Source: Pseudomonas sp. MPC6 (GTDB taxonomy: Bacteria; Pseudomonadota; Gammaproteobacteria; Pseudomonadales; Pseudomonadaceae). From it: a stretch of DNA of 64,000 bases. Below the pieces are notes generated by a model. It was not told where the DNA came from. It saw nothing but the letters and a program-made list of their open reading frames with translations, and ran no database searches. This document shows positions 43,109 to 52,001 of this stretch, piece after piece (position 1 is the first letter of the stretch; every line of letters starts with the position of its first letter). Both the position numbers and the translations under genes were made by a program. The DNA lies in contig NZ_CP034783.1 in the NCBI RefSeq assembly GCF_006094435.1, positions 5,793,001 to 5,857,000 of the forward strand, given 5' to 3'.

Positions 43109-44503
43109 TTACAAATGCGATTCGGCGTATTCGGCCAGAATCGAACGCGGCACCCCTTGCAGGGTGATGTGCACACCATTCGGGAAATCTTTGAAACGTT
43201 CGGTCAAGTACGTCAGCCCGGAGCTGGTCGCGGACAGGTAAGGGGTGTCGATCTGCGCCAGGTTGCCCAGGCACACCACTTTGGAACCGGCGCCGGCACG
43301 GGTGATGATGGTTTTCATCTGGTGCGGCGTGAGGTTCTGGCATTCATCGATCAGGATCAGGCTCTGCTGGAAGCTGCGACCCCGAATGTAGTTGAGGGAT
43401 TTGAACTGCAGCGGCACCTTGCTGAGGATGTAGTCGACGCTGCCATGGGTGTTTTCGTCATCCATGTGCAAGGCTTCGAGGTTGTCGGTGATGGCGCCCA
43501 GCCAGGGCTCCATTTTTTCCGCTTCGGTGCCGGGCAGGAAACCGATCTCCTGGTCCAGGCCCTGCACGCTACGGGTCGCGATGATCCGGCGGTAGCGTTT
43601 GCTGACCATGGTCTGCTCGATCGCCGCCGCCAGGGCCAGGATGGTTTTACCCGAGCCGGCGGCCCCGGTCAGGTTGACCAGGTGGATATCCGGATCGAGC
43701 AAGGCGTACAGCGCCAGGCTCTGATAGATGTCACGCGGTTTCAGGCCCCAGGCTTCCTGGTGCAACAGGGGTTCCTGGTGCAGGTCGAGAATCAGCAGCC
43801 GGTCTTCCTCGATCTCCTTGATCCAGCCGACAAAGCCCTGTTCGTCGATGATGAACTCATTGATGTGCACCGCCGGCAGGTTGTCGATCAACTGCACCTG
43901 GTGCCAGGTGCGACCGTGGTCCTGACGGGTTTCGACATTCTTCACGCGGTCCCAGAACGAGCCGTCCATGTTGTGATAACCATTGGGCAGCAGCGAGACG
44001 TCGTCAACCAGTTGGTCGGTGCTGTAGTCCTCGGCCGCGATCCCGCACGCCCGGGCCTTGAGGCGCATGTTGATGTCTTTGGTGACCAGCACCACGGGCA
44101 GCTTGGGCTCGCGCGCGTGCAGGTCGATCAGCTGGTTGATGATGATGTTGTCGTTCAGGTGCTCGGGCAGAATGATGTTCGGTTCGGCGCGCTTGCTCAT
44201 CAGGATCGACAGCAAACCCTTGGGCCCGCTTTTGCCCCGCTGGATCGGCACACCGAGCTCGACGTCTTCAGGGCTGGCGTCGCCCAGGGTCTTGTCGATC
44301 AGCCGAATGGCCTGGCGGCATTCCGCGGCCACGCTGTGATGCCCGCTCTTGAGCTTGTCCAGCTCTTCAAGCACGGTCATGGGGATGGCAACGTGGTGTT
44401 CTTCGAAATTAAGCAGGGCGTTTGGATCGTGGATCAATACGTTGGTATCGAGTACATAAAGGATTGGCTGGTTGGAGGAAAAACTACGTCCGTGATCATC
44501 CAT
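43109..44503 (-). CDS. PIN-PhoH ATPase/ribonuclease family protein
   Basis: A 464-residue fusion of an N-terminal PIN nuclease domain (YVLDTNVLIHDPNALL; further acidic residues in LVTKDINMRLKAR) and a C-terminal PhoH ATPase domain. The ATPase has Walker A GAAGSGKT near residue 283 and Walker B SLILIDECQNL near residue 385. Such proteins (the YlaK/PhoH2 type) are thought to unwind and cut RNA. Gene length and domain order are normal. It stands alone between a REPIN/terminator and the deacetylase gene. Confidence 0.88.
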   Translation of the reverse strand: MDDHGRSFSSNQPILYVLDTNVLIHDPNALLNFEEHHVAIPMTVLEELDKLKSGHHSVAAECRQAIRLIDKTLGDASPEDVELGVPIQRGKSGPKGLLSILMSKRAEPNIILPEHLNDNIIINQLIDLHAREPKLPVVLVTKDINMRLKARACGIAAEDYSTDQLVDDVSLLPNGYHNMDGSFWDRVKNVETRQDHGRTWHQVQLIDNLPAVHINEFIIDEQGFVGWIKEIEEDRLLILDLHQEPLLHQEAWGLKPRDIYQSLALYALLDPDIHLVNLTGAAGSGKTILALAAAIEQTMVSKRYRRIIATRSVQGLDQEIGFLPGTEAEKMEPWLGAITDNLEALHMDDENTHGSVDYILSKVPLQFKSLNYIRGRSFQQSLILIDECQNLTPHQMKTIITRAGAGSKVVCLGNLAQIDTPYLSATSSGLTYLTERFKDFPNGVHITLQGVPRSILAEYAESHL

Positions 44504-44839
44504 ACTCGGTCACCTTTGTGGGAGCCAGTCGACGCAATACCGTGACAGTGCTGCGCCTCGAAGTGGCCACCGAATTCACCTGCGAGGGTTCAAGTGAACT
44601 GCGAACAAGCTGGGTCTTGGAAGACGCCACCTGTGTTGCAGGTTTCGGCGGTCTGTCTTCGTAATACTCCAAAACCTGTGACAGTAAAAAGTACTTTGAC
44701 GCTTTTTTGAAGTTTATTTTTCAGAGTGACGAATAGCCCTTGGCGTGCAGGCAATGTGCCGTTAAAGTCGGAAGTCCGCCTGCACCGAATTCCCTCCTGA
44801 AATCGCCCTCCGCCCAATGTTTACGGGATTTTGCCGTTT
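44504..44839. other. Upstream region of the PIN-PhoH gene
   Basis: 336 bp between the PIN-PhoH start and the deacetylase stop, both on the minus strand. It presumably carries the PIN-PhoH promoter. I see no gene, REP element or clear terminator in it. Confidence 0.4.
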
Positions 44840-45964
44840 TCAGCGAAACCCGTCCTGACAGTCTTCCCAACCGATCCCGCTCTGCGCCGTTTGCGTGACG
44901 AGCCAGGGCATCGCTGTTTTCACGCCATCTTGCTTGACGTTGAAATTGATCACGCCGTGGCGCCACAACAGCATCAGGGTCAACACCCGTTGCGCGCTCT
45001 GGTCGGGCTTGAGCTTGCCCGCGCCGTCCTGGGCATCGATGTCCCACAGCGCCACTTGCAGGCCCTGGGCGTTGAAGAAGGTTTCGGCGTCCGCACGACG
45101 CTGACCGTCAGGCGGGCGGAACAGCGGCAGGTAATTCTCCGGCAGTTTGCCTTTGACCAGTTCGACGCTGCGTCGTACCGAGTCCTGCCAGTCCTGCCAG
45201 TGGCTGTGGGAACGGAACTCCCAGCCTTGCACGCCGATGCATTGCATTGAATAAGTGGCTTGCAGGCTGGCGACCGAACGCTCGGCCAGGCGCGCCTGGA
45301 TGTCCTTGCCGAGGACGAAGAAGGTGCCGCTGATGTTCGACTTGCGCAGGTACTCGGTGACCCAGGCGGTGTTGTCCGGGGTGGCATTGGCGGCGCTGTC
45401 GAAGGTCAGCAGGAACAGCCGGTCATTCATCTGCTCGCCGTTGCGCTCATGCTCGCCAAAACGATCGACTTCGCTGCTGGTCTGAGGAAACAGTGCAGCC
45501 TTGCGCAATTGCTCGTCCAGGTAGCGGGCATGGAACAACCGACTCGGCTCGGCCCACTTGATGTAGTAGCTGTCGTCACTGACCTGAAACTTGGCCGCCT
45601 GCTGGCGCAAGGTGTCCAGGTCCTCGACCAGGAAACAGAAGGAGGCATCCTGATCGCAGCTTTGCTGGGCGAAGTTGTAGTTGCCCAGCAAGCGTTGCCA
45701 CAGGCGCTGACGCAGGTGGTTGACCGACGCCAGGTTGATCGTGCGCAGGCCCAGGCGCTGGGCCAGGCTCGGTTCGTCCAGGGATTCGCTGGCCAGCAGG
45801 ACGCTGGCGAACATCAGAATCTCGGCGCGCGAGGCGACGTCGAACAGGGTCGGGTTGTTGAGCTGTTCGGGCCAGGTAGTGCGATCCAGCGTCGCCGCCT
45901 CGCCCGGTGCCGCCAGGGCGCTGAAGCTCAAGAGCCAGGCCGAGAATAGAAAAGCGATGCGCAA
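44840..45964 (-). CDS. Secreted polysaccharide deacetylase-like protein, TTG start
   Basis: A 374-residue protein with a Sec signal (MRIAFLFSAWLLSFSALAAP) and a C-terminal NodB-like region: LLTFDSAANATPDNT corresponds to the TFDD strand, then GTFFVLGKDI, FRSHSHWQDW (H-x3-H) and FRPPDGQ. The first half is an unrecognised helical domain. TTG 45964 is chosen as the start because GGAG lies seven bases before it and the signal begins there. The frame continues upstream to 46138 only by running through a REPIN. The metal Asp is partly replaced (FDS instead of FDD), so activity is uncertain. Confidence 0.7.
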   Translation of the reverse strand: MRIAFLFSAWLLSFSALAAPGEAATLDRTTWPEQLNNPTLFDVASRAEILMFASVLLASESLDEPSLAQRLGLRTINLASVNHLRQRLWQRLLGNYNFAQQSCDQDASFCFLVEDLDTLRQQAAKFQVSDDSYYIKWAEPSRLFHARYLDEQLRKAALFPQTSSEVDRFGEHERNGEQMNDRLFLLTFDSAANATPDNTAWVTEYLRKSNISGTFFVLGKDIQARLAERSVASLQATYSMQCIGVQGWEFRSHSHWQDWQDSVRRSVELVKGKLPENYLPLFRPPDGQRRADAETFFNAQGLQVALWDIDAQDGAGKLKPDQSAQRVLTLMLLWRHGVINFNVKQDGVKTAMPWLVTQTAQSGIGWEDCQDGFR

Positions 45965-46027
45965 TGGGATGTCTCCATAACAAAACCCGGGCGGCACTAT
46001 AGCTGATGCCGAGGGTGCCACGGCCTC

Positions 46028-46119
46028 CTGTGGGAGCGGGCTCGCTCGCGAAGGCGGCGTGTCAGTCGGCATCATCGGAAACTGACACACCGCCTTCGCG
46101 AGCAAGCCCGCTCCCACAA
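46028..46119. repeat. REPIN (GTGGGAGCGGGCT type) upstream of yaaA
   Basis: CTGTGGGAGCGGGCTCGCTC at 46028-46047 and GAGCAAGCCCGCTCCCAC at 46100-46117, inverted, with GAAGGCGG/CCGCCTTC extensions. It lies between divergent genes. Confidence 0.88.
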
Positions 46120-46218
46120 GGGGATAGCGGATAGCCACCGATCACCTATCACACCCATAGCTGGAGTCAACACGAACAACCCCCTAGAATCGCCCCCACG
46201 ATTAAAGGAGACGACTTC

Positions 46219-46998
46219 ATGCTGATGGTGATTTCCCCCGCCAAGACCCTCGACTACGAAACACCGCCGGCAACCCAGCGCTTCACCCAGCCGCAATACC
46301 TCGACCATTCCCAGGAGCTGATCCTGCAGTTGCGCGAGCTGAGCCCGATGCAGATCAGCGAGTTGATGCATGTCTCCGACAAGATCGGCGGGCTCAACGC
46401 CGCGCGTTTCGGCAGCTGGACGCCGGCCTTTACCCCCGCCAACGCCAAACAGGCACTGCTGGCATTCAAGGGTGACGTGTACACCGGGCTGAACGCGCAA
46501 ACCTTCAGCGAAGCCGATTTCGATTATGCCCAGCAGCACCTGCGCATGCTGTCGGGCCTCTACGGCTTGTTGCGTCCACTCGACCTGATGCAACCGTATC
46601 GCCTGGAAATGGGCACCAAACTGGCCAATGCCCGCGGCAAGGACCTGTATGCGTTCTGGGGGACGCGGATCAGCGAATGGTTGAACGAAGCCCTGGCGGA
46701 TCAAGGCGACGACGTGCTGCTGAACCTGGCCTCCAATGAGTATTTCAGCGCGGTCAAGCGCAACGCGCTGAACGCGCGCATCATCAATACCGAGTTCAAG
46801 GACCTGAAAAACGGCCAGTACAAGATCATCAGCTTCTACGCAAAAAAAGCCCGCGGAATGATGAGCCGGTTTGTCATTGAAGAGCGGGTCAACGACCCGG
46901 CTGCCCTCAAACAGTTCGACGTGCAGGGCTATCGCTACAGCGCCGAGCAGTCCTCAGCGAACAAGCTGGTCTTTCTGCGCGATCACGCGCCAGAGTAG
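46219..46998 (+). CDS. yaaA: Peroxide stress protein YaaA (DUF328)
   Basis: A 259-residue cytoplasmic protein. Family hallmarks are [16 protein letters not shown] at the start, [33 protein letters not shown] and [11 protein letters not shown]. In E. coli YaaA limits intracellular iron damage during hydrogen peroxide stress and binds DNA. AAAGGAGA lies before ATG 46219. A GTCGGCGCA/TGCGCCGAC inverted repeat at 47006-47043 follows the gene. Confidence 0.94.
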   Translation: MLMVISPAKTLDYETPPATQRFTQPQYLDHSQELILQLRELSPMQISELMHVSDKIGGLNAARFGSWTPAFTPANAKQALLAFKGDVYTGLNAQTFSEADFDYAQQHLRMLSGLYGLLRPLDLMQPYRLEMGTKLANARGKDLYAFWGTRISEWLNEALADQGDDVLLNLASNEYFSAVKRNALNARIINTEFKDLKNGQYKIISFYAKKARGMMSRFVIEERVNDPAALKQFDVQGYRYSAEQSSANKLVFLRDHAPE

Positions 46999-47819
46999 TC
47001 ACCCGGTCGGCGCACGACACTTCATGAGCCGTCATGCGCCGACGTCTGATCGTCGAACAATCCCCCGCCCACTTCGACGTCTTATTGACGTCAGAAATCC
47101 AGCGCTCATTTCTCTAACTTTAGTTTCACTCGACTTCGCCGATTTTTTTCCGTAGTGGCACCGAAAATTTTCAGCGGTAGTGGCACATTCCTATCTATTG
47201 CGCTCATAGCCCTATGTATCAAGGGTGAAACAGACGTTGCTAGCAATATGAAAGCAGTGCCATCTCAGTCAATATTTCAAGAAATTTCAGGATTCGCGAT
47301 GAGCGGGCCGGAACTATGTCCAGATGCGTAGTTCATACCACCGGTAACGATTCTCACGGTGCATGTACGAGATAACTTACGCAGAACAGTGATTCACCCA
47401 GCGAAGTTGTCACATTAACTTCCGCGACTAATCCCTGATTTGCGCAATACCTGAAGGACAGGAGATAACGCATCAACACTATCCACTGTCAGGCCAAGGC
47501 CACGCCCCTATAAACGTGCTCGCCTGAGCACCCAACCGCTTGATTTACGGGCTATTTGCCTGGCATTGAGCGCGCAAGACCTTTGCACCCGTGACTTCCG
47601 CAGAGAAGCTCGGCTGCATGACAGGGCATATCATAATAACAAGGCCTAGTTCGCACATCCTGAGTGTACTTATTTAGACACTCGGAACTTATTTTGCCTG
47701 AGCGCTGCAGTATGGCGCCGATAAGGCCGCACTTGCGAGTGCACTACCGCTTAACACCATTAATTCCGGCCATGTAATGGCTTGATGAAACAGACTTGAT
47801 TAACTGAGAGGTAAATGCG
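46999..47819. other. Long regulatory gap upstream of algD
   Basis: 821 bp without a gene. It holds a 9-bp inverted repeat (47006-47043), GACGTC repeated either side of TTATT (about 47075-47091), a direct repeat TAGTGGCAC (47153-47161 and 47178-47186) that looks like a leftover transposon end, and a candidate AlgU promoter at 47684. The algD upstream region of P. aeruginosa is likewise long and binds several activators; I could not place AlgR or AmrZ sites here with confidence. Confidence 0.6.
47684..47712 (+). promoter_or_regulatory. Candidate AlgU (sigma-22/RpoE-like) promoter of the alginate operon
   Basis: GGAACTT at 47684-47690 matches the AlgU -35 element found before algD in other pseudomonads and lies about 130 bp before the algD start. 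The -10 part (CAGTA or TATGG, 17-20 bases further) is a poor match, so the call rests on the -35 element and position. Confidence 0.45.
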
Positions 47820-49136
47820 ATGCGCATCAGCATATTTGGTTTGGGTTACGTCGGTGCAGTCTGTGCCGGATGCCTGTCTGCACGGGGCCATGACGTCGTT
47901 GGCGTCGATGTCGCCAAAGACAAGATCGATATGATCAATGCCGGCAAATCGCCGATCGTTGAACCGGGTCTGGGCGAATTGCTGCAGAAGGGTATCGAGA
48001 CGGGCCGCCTGCGCGGCACGACCAACTTCGCCGAAGCGATTCGCGACACCGACTTGTCGATGATTTGCGTCGGCACGCCGAGCAAGAAGAACGGCGACCT
48101 GGAACTGAACTACATCGAAGCCGTGTGCCGCGAGATCGGTTTTGTCCTGCGTGACAAGACCACCCGCCACACCATCGTGGTTCGCAGCACCGTACTGCCG
48201 GGCACCGTGGCCAACGTCGTGATCCCGATCCTGGAAGACTGCTCCGGCAAGAAAGCCGGTGTCGATTTCGGTGTCGCGGTGAACCCTGAATTCCTGCGTG
48301 AAAGCACCGCGATCGCCGACTACGACCTGCCACCGATGACCGTCATCGGCGAGTTCGACAAAGCGTCGGGCGATGTCCTGCAATCGCTGTACGAAGAACT
48401 CGACGCACCGATCATCCGCAAGGACATCGCTGTCGCCGAGATGATCAAGTACACCTGCAACGTGTGGCACGCCACCAAGGTGACCTTCGCCAACGAAATC
48501 GGCAACATCGCCAAGGCTGTCGGCGTCGATGGTCGTGAAGTGATGGAAGTGGTCTGCCAGGACAAGACGCTGAACCTGTCCCAGTACTACATGCGCCCTG
48601 GCTTCGCGTTCGGCGGCTCCTGCCTGCCGAAAGACGTGCGCGCCCTGACCTACCGCGCCGGTTCCCTGGACGTGGAAGCGCCGCTGCTCAACTCGCTGAT
48701 GCGCAGCAACGTGTCCCAGGTGCAGAACGCCTTCGACATCGTCTCCAGCCACGGCAAACGCAAAGTCGCCCTGCTGGGCCTGAGCTTCAAGGCCGGCACC
48801 GACGACCTGCGCGAAAGCCCGCTGGTTGACCTGGCGGAAATGCTGATCGGCAAGGGCTACGACCTGAGCATCTACGACAGCAACGTCGAATACGCCCGTG
48901 TTCACGGCGCGAACAAGGACTACATCGAGTCGAAGATCCCTCACGTCTCGTCCTTGCTCAACGCCGATTTCGACAGCGTGATCGACAACTGCGACGTGAT
49001 CATCCTCGGCAACCGTGACGAGAAATTCCGCGCACTGGCGCAACAAGCGCCACAGGGCAAGCAAGTGATCGACCTGGTCGGTTTCATGTCCCAAGCCACC
49101 AGCGTCAGTGGCCGCACCGAAGGCATCTGCTGGTAA
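47820..49136 (+). CDS. algD: GDP-mannose 6-dehydrogenase AlgD
   Basis: Oxidises GDP-mannose to GDP-mannuronic acid, the committed and rate-limiting step of alginate synthesis. The 438-residue protein has the NAD fold ISIFGLGYVGAV at its N-terminus and the catalytic Cys268 in AFGGSCLPKDVRAL, plus NPEFLRESTAI. It is the first gene of the alginate operon and about 160 bp from alg8, a larger gap than elsewhere in the operon because a REP fragment lies there. Confidence 0.97.
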   Translation: MRISIFGLGYVGAVCAGCLSARGHDVVGVDVAKDKIDMINAGKSPIVEPGLGELLQKGIETGRLRGTTNFAEAIRDTDLSMICVGTPSKKNGDLELNYIEAVCREIGFVLRDKTTRHTIVVRSTVLPGTVANVVIPILEDCSGKKAGVDFGVAVNPEFLRESTAIADYDLPPMTVIGEFDKASGDVLQSLYEELDAPIIRKDIAVAEMIKYTCNVWHATKVTFANEIGNIAKAVGVDGREVMEVVCQDKTLNLSQYYMRPGFAFGGSCLPKDVRALTYRAGSLDVEAPLLNSLMRSNVSQVQNAFDIVSSHGKRKVALLGLSFKAGTDDLRESPLVDLAEMLIGKGYDLSIYDSNVEYARVHGANKDYIESKIPHVSSLLNADFDSVIDNCDVIILGNRDEKFRALAQQAPQGKQVIDLVGFMSQATSVSGRTEGICW

Positions 49137-49163
49137 CCGGCGGGTTGTAAGCGCTTCGCGCTG

Positions 49164-49210
49164 ATCGCCAGCAAGCCGGCTCCTACGGGGGCCGGCTTAC
49201 CCGCGAACGC
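49164..49210. repeat. REP fragment between algD and alg8
   Basis: CGCCAGCAAGCCGGCTCCTAC at 49166-49186 is one arm of the REP (listed without its last base in consensus form). It is followed by GCCGGCTTACCCGCGAAC, a diverged second arm with almost no spacer. It looks like a collapsed pair. Confidence 0.7.
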
Positions 49211-49296
49211 GTTATCACGGGCGCCGCAACCTTCGGCATTTACGCCTGCCTTAACCCCATCGGGCCACCCCACAGGCTCGCCCGAGATCGAGACGG

Positions 49297-50787
49297 ATGC
49301 AGATTATGCACAGGCTAAAGCACGGCCTACTTCAGGCCGCCGGTTGGCTGTTTTACCTAAGTTTATTGATGGGCATCGCCATGGCGTTGCCTGCGTCCAC
49401 ATTCGACTCCGAGTCGAGGGACTTTATCTTCCTGATCGGTATCGTCGGTATCTGGCGCTACTCGATGGGTGCCACGCACTTTCTGCGCGGCATGCTGTTT
49501 CTGTACGTGGTCTACCCGCACCTGCGGCGCAAAGTGCGCAAGCTGGGTAAAGCGGCAGACCCGTCCCATGTGTTCCTGATGGTCACCAGTTTTCGAATCG
49601 ACGCGCTGACCACCGCCCAGGTCTACGCCTCGGTGATTCGCGAAGCGATCGACTGCGGCCTGCCGACCACCATGGTCTGCTCCATCGTGGAAATGTCCGA
49701 TGAGAAGCTGGTGAAAAGCCTGTGGTCGCGGATGAACCCACCGGACCGCGTCAAGCTCGACTTCGTGCGCATTCCCGGCACCGGCAAGCGCGACGGCCTG
49801 GCCTACGGTTTCCGCGCCATCTCCCGCCACTTGCCGGACGACCGCGCCGTGGTTGCAGTGATCGATGGCGACACCGTGCTGGCCGAAGGCGTCGTGCTCA
49901 AGACCGTGCCGTGGTTCCAGCTGTTCGGCAATGTCGGCGGCCTGACCACCAACGAGTTCTGCGAAGTGCGCGGCGGCTACATCATGAGCGAATGGCACAA
50001 ACTGCGCTTCGCCCAGCGCCACATCAACATGTGCTCGATGGCCTTGTCCAAGCGCGTACTGACCATGACCGGCCGGATGTCGGTATTCCGCGCCTCCGTG
50101 GTCACCAACCCGGACTTCATCGCCGACGTCGAAAGCGATTCGCTGCAACACTGGCGCCTGGGTCGCTTCAAGTTCCTCACCGGTGATGACAAGTCGAGCT
50201 GGTTCAGCCTGATGCGCCTGGGCTACGACACGTTCTACGTGCCGGATGCCGCGATCCACACCGTGGAACACCCGCCGGAAAAAAGCTTCATCAAGGCCAG
50301 CCGCAAACTGATGTTCCGCTGGTACGGCAACAACCTGCGCCAAAACTCCCGCGCCCTGGGCCTGGGGATGAAACGCCTCGGCCTGTTCACGTCGGTGGTG
50401 CTGTTCGACCAGCGTGTGTCGATGTGGACGTCGCTGCTTGGCCTGACGGTCGCGCTCATCGCCACCGTCAAGTACGGCGCCGCGTTCATCCTGGTTTACC
50501 TGCTGTGGATCGGCATTACCCGCCTGATCCTGACCGTGCTGCTGTCGTTGTCCGGTCACACGATCGGCCCGGCCTACCCGGCGATTCTCTATTACAACCA
50601 GATCGTCGGCGCACTGGTGAAGATCTACGTGTTCTTCCGCCTCGACCGACAGTCCTGGAGTCGCCAGCCCACTTCCCTGACCCGTGATCTCGCCAGCTTT
50701 CAAGGTTGGTTCAACACTTGGTCGTCTCGGACCATGACCTTCTCCGCCGGCAGCATTTTTGTTGCCGTGCTGCTGATGATGGTCTGA
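49297..50787 (+). CDS. alg8: Alginate polymerase glycosyltransferase Alg8
   Basis: An inner-membrane family 2 glycosyltransferase of about 494 residues that polymerises mannuronate from GDP-mannuronate. Two membrane helices lie at the N-terminus and several at the C-terminus. The catalytic loop has VIDGDTVL (nucleotide-sugar Asp) and the acidic [17 protein letters not shown] segment with the Q-x-x-RW-like motif. Starts at ATG 49297 or 49306 are both possible. It works with Alg44, which makes it responsive to c-di-GMP. Confidence 0.95.
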   Translation: MQIMHRLKHGLLQAAGWLFYLSLLMGIAMALPASTFDSESRDFIFLIGIVGIWRYSMGATHFLRGMLFLYVVYPHLRRKVRKLGKAADPSHVFLMVTSFRIDALTTAQVYASVIREAIDCGLPTTMVCSIVEMSDEKLVKSLWSRMNPPDRVKLDFVRIPGTGKRDGLAYGFRAISRHLPDDRAVVAVIDGDTVLAEGVVLKTVPWFQLFGNVGGLTTNEFCEVRGGYIMSEWHKLRFAQRHINMCSMALSKRVLTMTGRMSVFRASVVTNPDFIADVESDSLQHWRLGRFKFLTGDDKSSWFSLMRLGYDTFYVPDAAIHTVEHPPEKSFIKASRKLMFRWYGNNLRQNSRALGLGMKRLGLFTSVVLFDQRVSMWTSLLGLTVALIATVKYGAAFILVYLLWIGITRLILTVLLSLSGHTIGPAYPAILYYNQIVGALVKIYVFFRLDRQSWSRQPTSLTRDLASFQGWFNTWSSRTMTFSAGSIFVAVLLMMV

Positions 50788-50822
50788 CCGAACTCGCCTG
50801 AATTAACTAGGAAATCGTCTAT

Positions 50823-51992
50823 ATGAATACCGCCGTCAACGCCAACGTAGTGCATGAATCAGAAGCCCAGCGCCAACACGCCCGAGTGAAAATCCCGGCC
50901 AAGCTGCGTTTCTTCGGTCCTGACCGGACTCCGGTTGAAGCCCGGGTCATCGACCTCTCCGCTGGCGGCCTGGCCTTCAACGCCGGTCAGTTGCCACTCA
51001 AGGTCGGCGAGGTTTACAAGGCTCGCCTGCAATTCGTCATCGATAACCTCGGCCTGGCCATGGACGTGGAGCTGCAAGTGCGCTCCTTCGATCGCGAGAC
51101 CGGCCGCGTCGGTTGCCAGTTCCAGAACCTGGAGCAGCAGGACATTTCCACCCTGCGCCACCTGATCACCTCGCACCTGGCCGGCGACATCGTCAGCGTC
51201 GGTGAGATGCTGGCGACCCTGCAGCGCGACAACTTCACCAAGGCGCGCAAGGTCAAGGATGGCGGCCACGGCATGACCCCGTTCGGCCGTCTGCGCGCAG
51301 TGACCTTCAGCCTGGCGATTTTCCTCGTCGGCCTGACGGCCTTCGGTTTCATCTTCAAGTCGGTGTACGGCATGTACTTCGTCAGCCACGCCCAGGCCGG
51401 CCTGGTCAGCGTGCCGGCGATGAACATCACCATGCCGCGCGACGGCACCGTGCAGAGCCTGGTCAAAGACGACGGCGTTGCTGCAAAAGGCGCCCCGCTG
51501 GCGACCTTCAGCACCAGCATGCTCGACGTGCTCAAGGGCCATCTGGACGACAACCAACTGCAGCCGGCCAAGGTTGAAGAGCTGTTCGGCAAGCAGATGA
51601 CCGGCACCCTGACCTCGCCATGCGATTGCACCGTGGCGCAGCAACTGGTTGCCGACGGCCAGTACGCCAGCAAGGGTGACGTGATCTTCCAACTGGTGCC
51701 GCGTAACAGCGAAGCCAACGTCGAAGCGCGCTTCTCCTATCGCCAGTTCGGCGACGTGTTGCCAGGCAGCACTGTCAGCTTCCAGATCGCCGGCGAAGAC
51801 AAAGTTCGCAGCGGCAAAATCGTCAGCAGCACCAGCCTGAACAGCGCCGACCTGTCGTCCGACATCCGCGTCCAGATCAAGCCTGACGAGCCGTTGAACA
51901 GTGCTTTCGCCGGTCGCCCGGTCGAAGTGAACAGCACCCGTGGTCCGAACCTGAACTGGCTGATCGACAAAGCCATGGCCGCCGGTCTTTAA
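50823..51992 (+). CDS. alg44: Alginate co-polymerase Alg44 (PilZ c-di-GMP receptor)
   Basis: A 389-residue inner-membrane protein. The cytoplasmic PilZ domain has Arg17 and Arg21 (EAQRQHARVK) and Asp44-x-Ser46 (VIDLSAGGL), the c-di-GMP-binding set needed for polymerisation. One membrane helix lies near residues 157-180. The rest is a periplasmic, membrane-fusion-like domain (MTGTLTSPCDCTVAQQLVADG) that probably links Alg8 to the secretion complex. It starts 35 bp after alg8. Confidence 0.96.
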   Translation: MNTAVNANVVHESEAQRQHARVKIPAKLRFFGPDRTPVEARVIDLSAGGLAFNAGQLPLKVGEVYKARLQFVIDNLGLAMDVELQVRSFDRETGRVGCQFQNLEQQDISTLRHLITSHLAGDIVSVGEMLATLQRDNFTKARKVKDGGHGMTPFGRLRAVTFSLAIFLVGLTAFGFIFKSVYGMYFVSHAQAGLVSVPAMNITMPRDGTVQSLVKDDGVAAKGAPLATFSTSMLDVLKGHLDDNQLQPAKVEELFGKQMTGTLTSPCDCTVAQQLVADGQYASKGDVIFQLVPRNSEANVEARFSYRQFGDVLPGSTVSFQIAGEDKVRSGKIVSSTSLNSADLSSDIRVQIKPDEPLNSAFAGRPVEVNSTRGPNLNWLIDKAMAAGL

Positions 51993-52001
51993 GTCGAGGA
52001 C

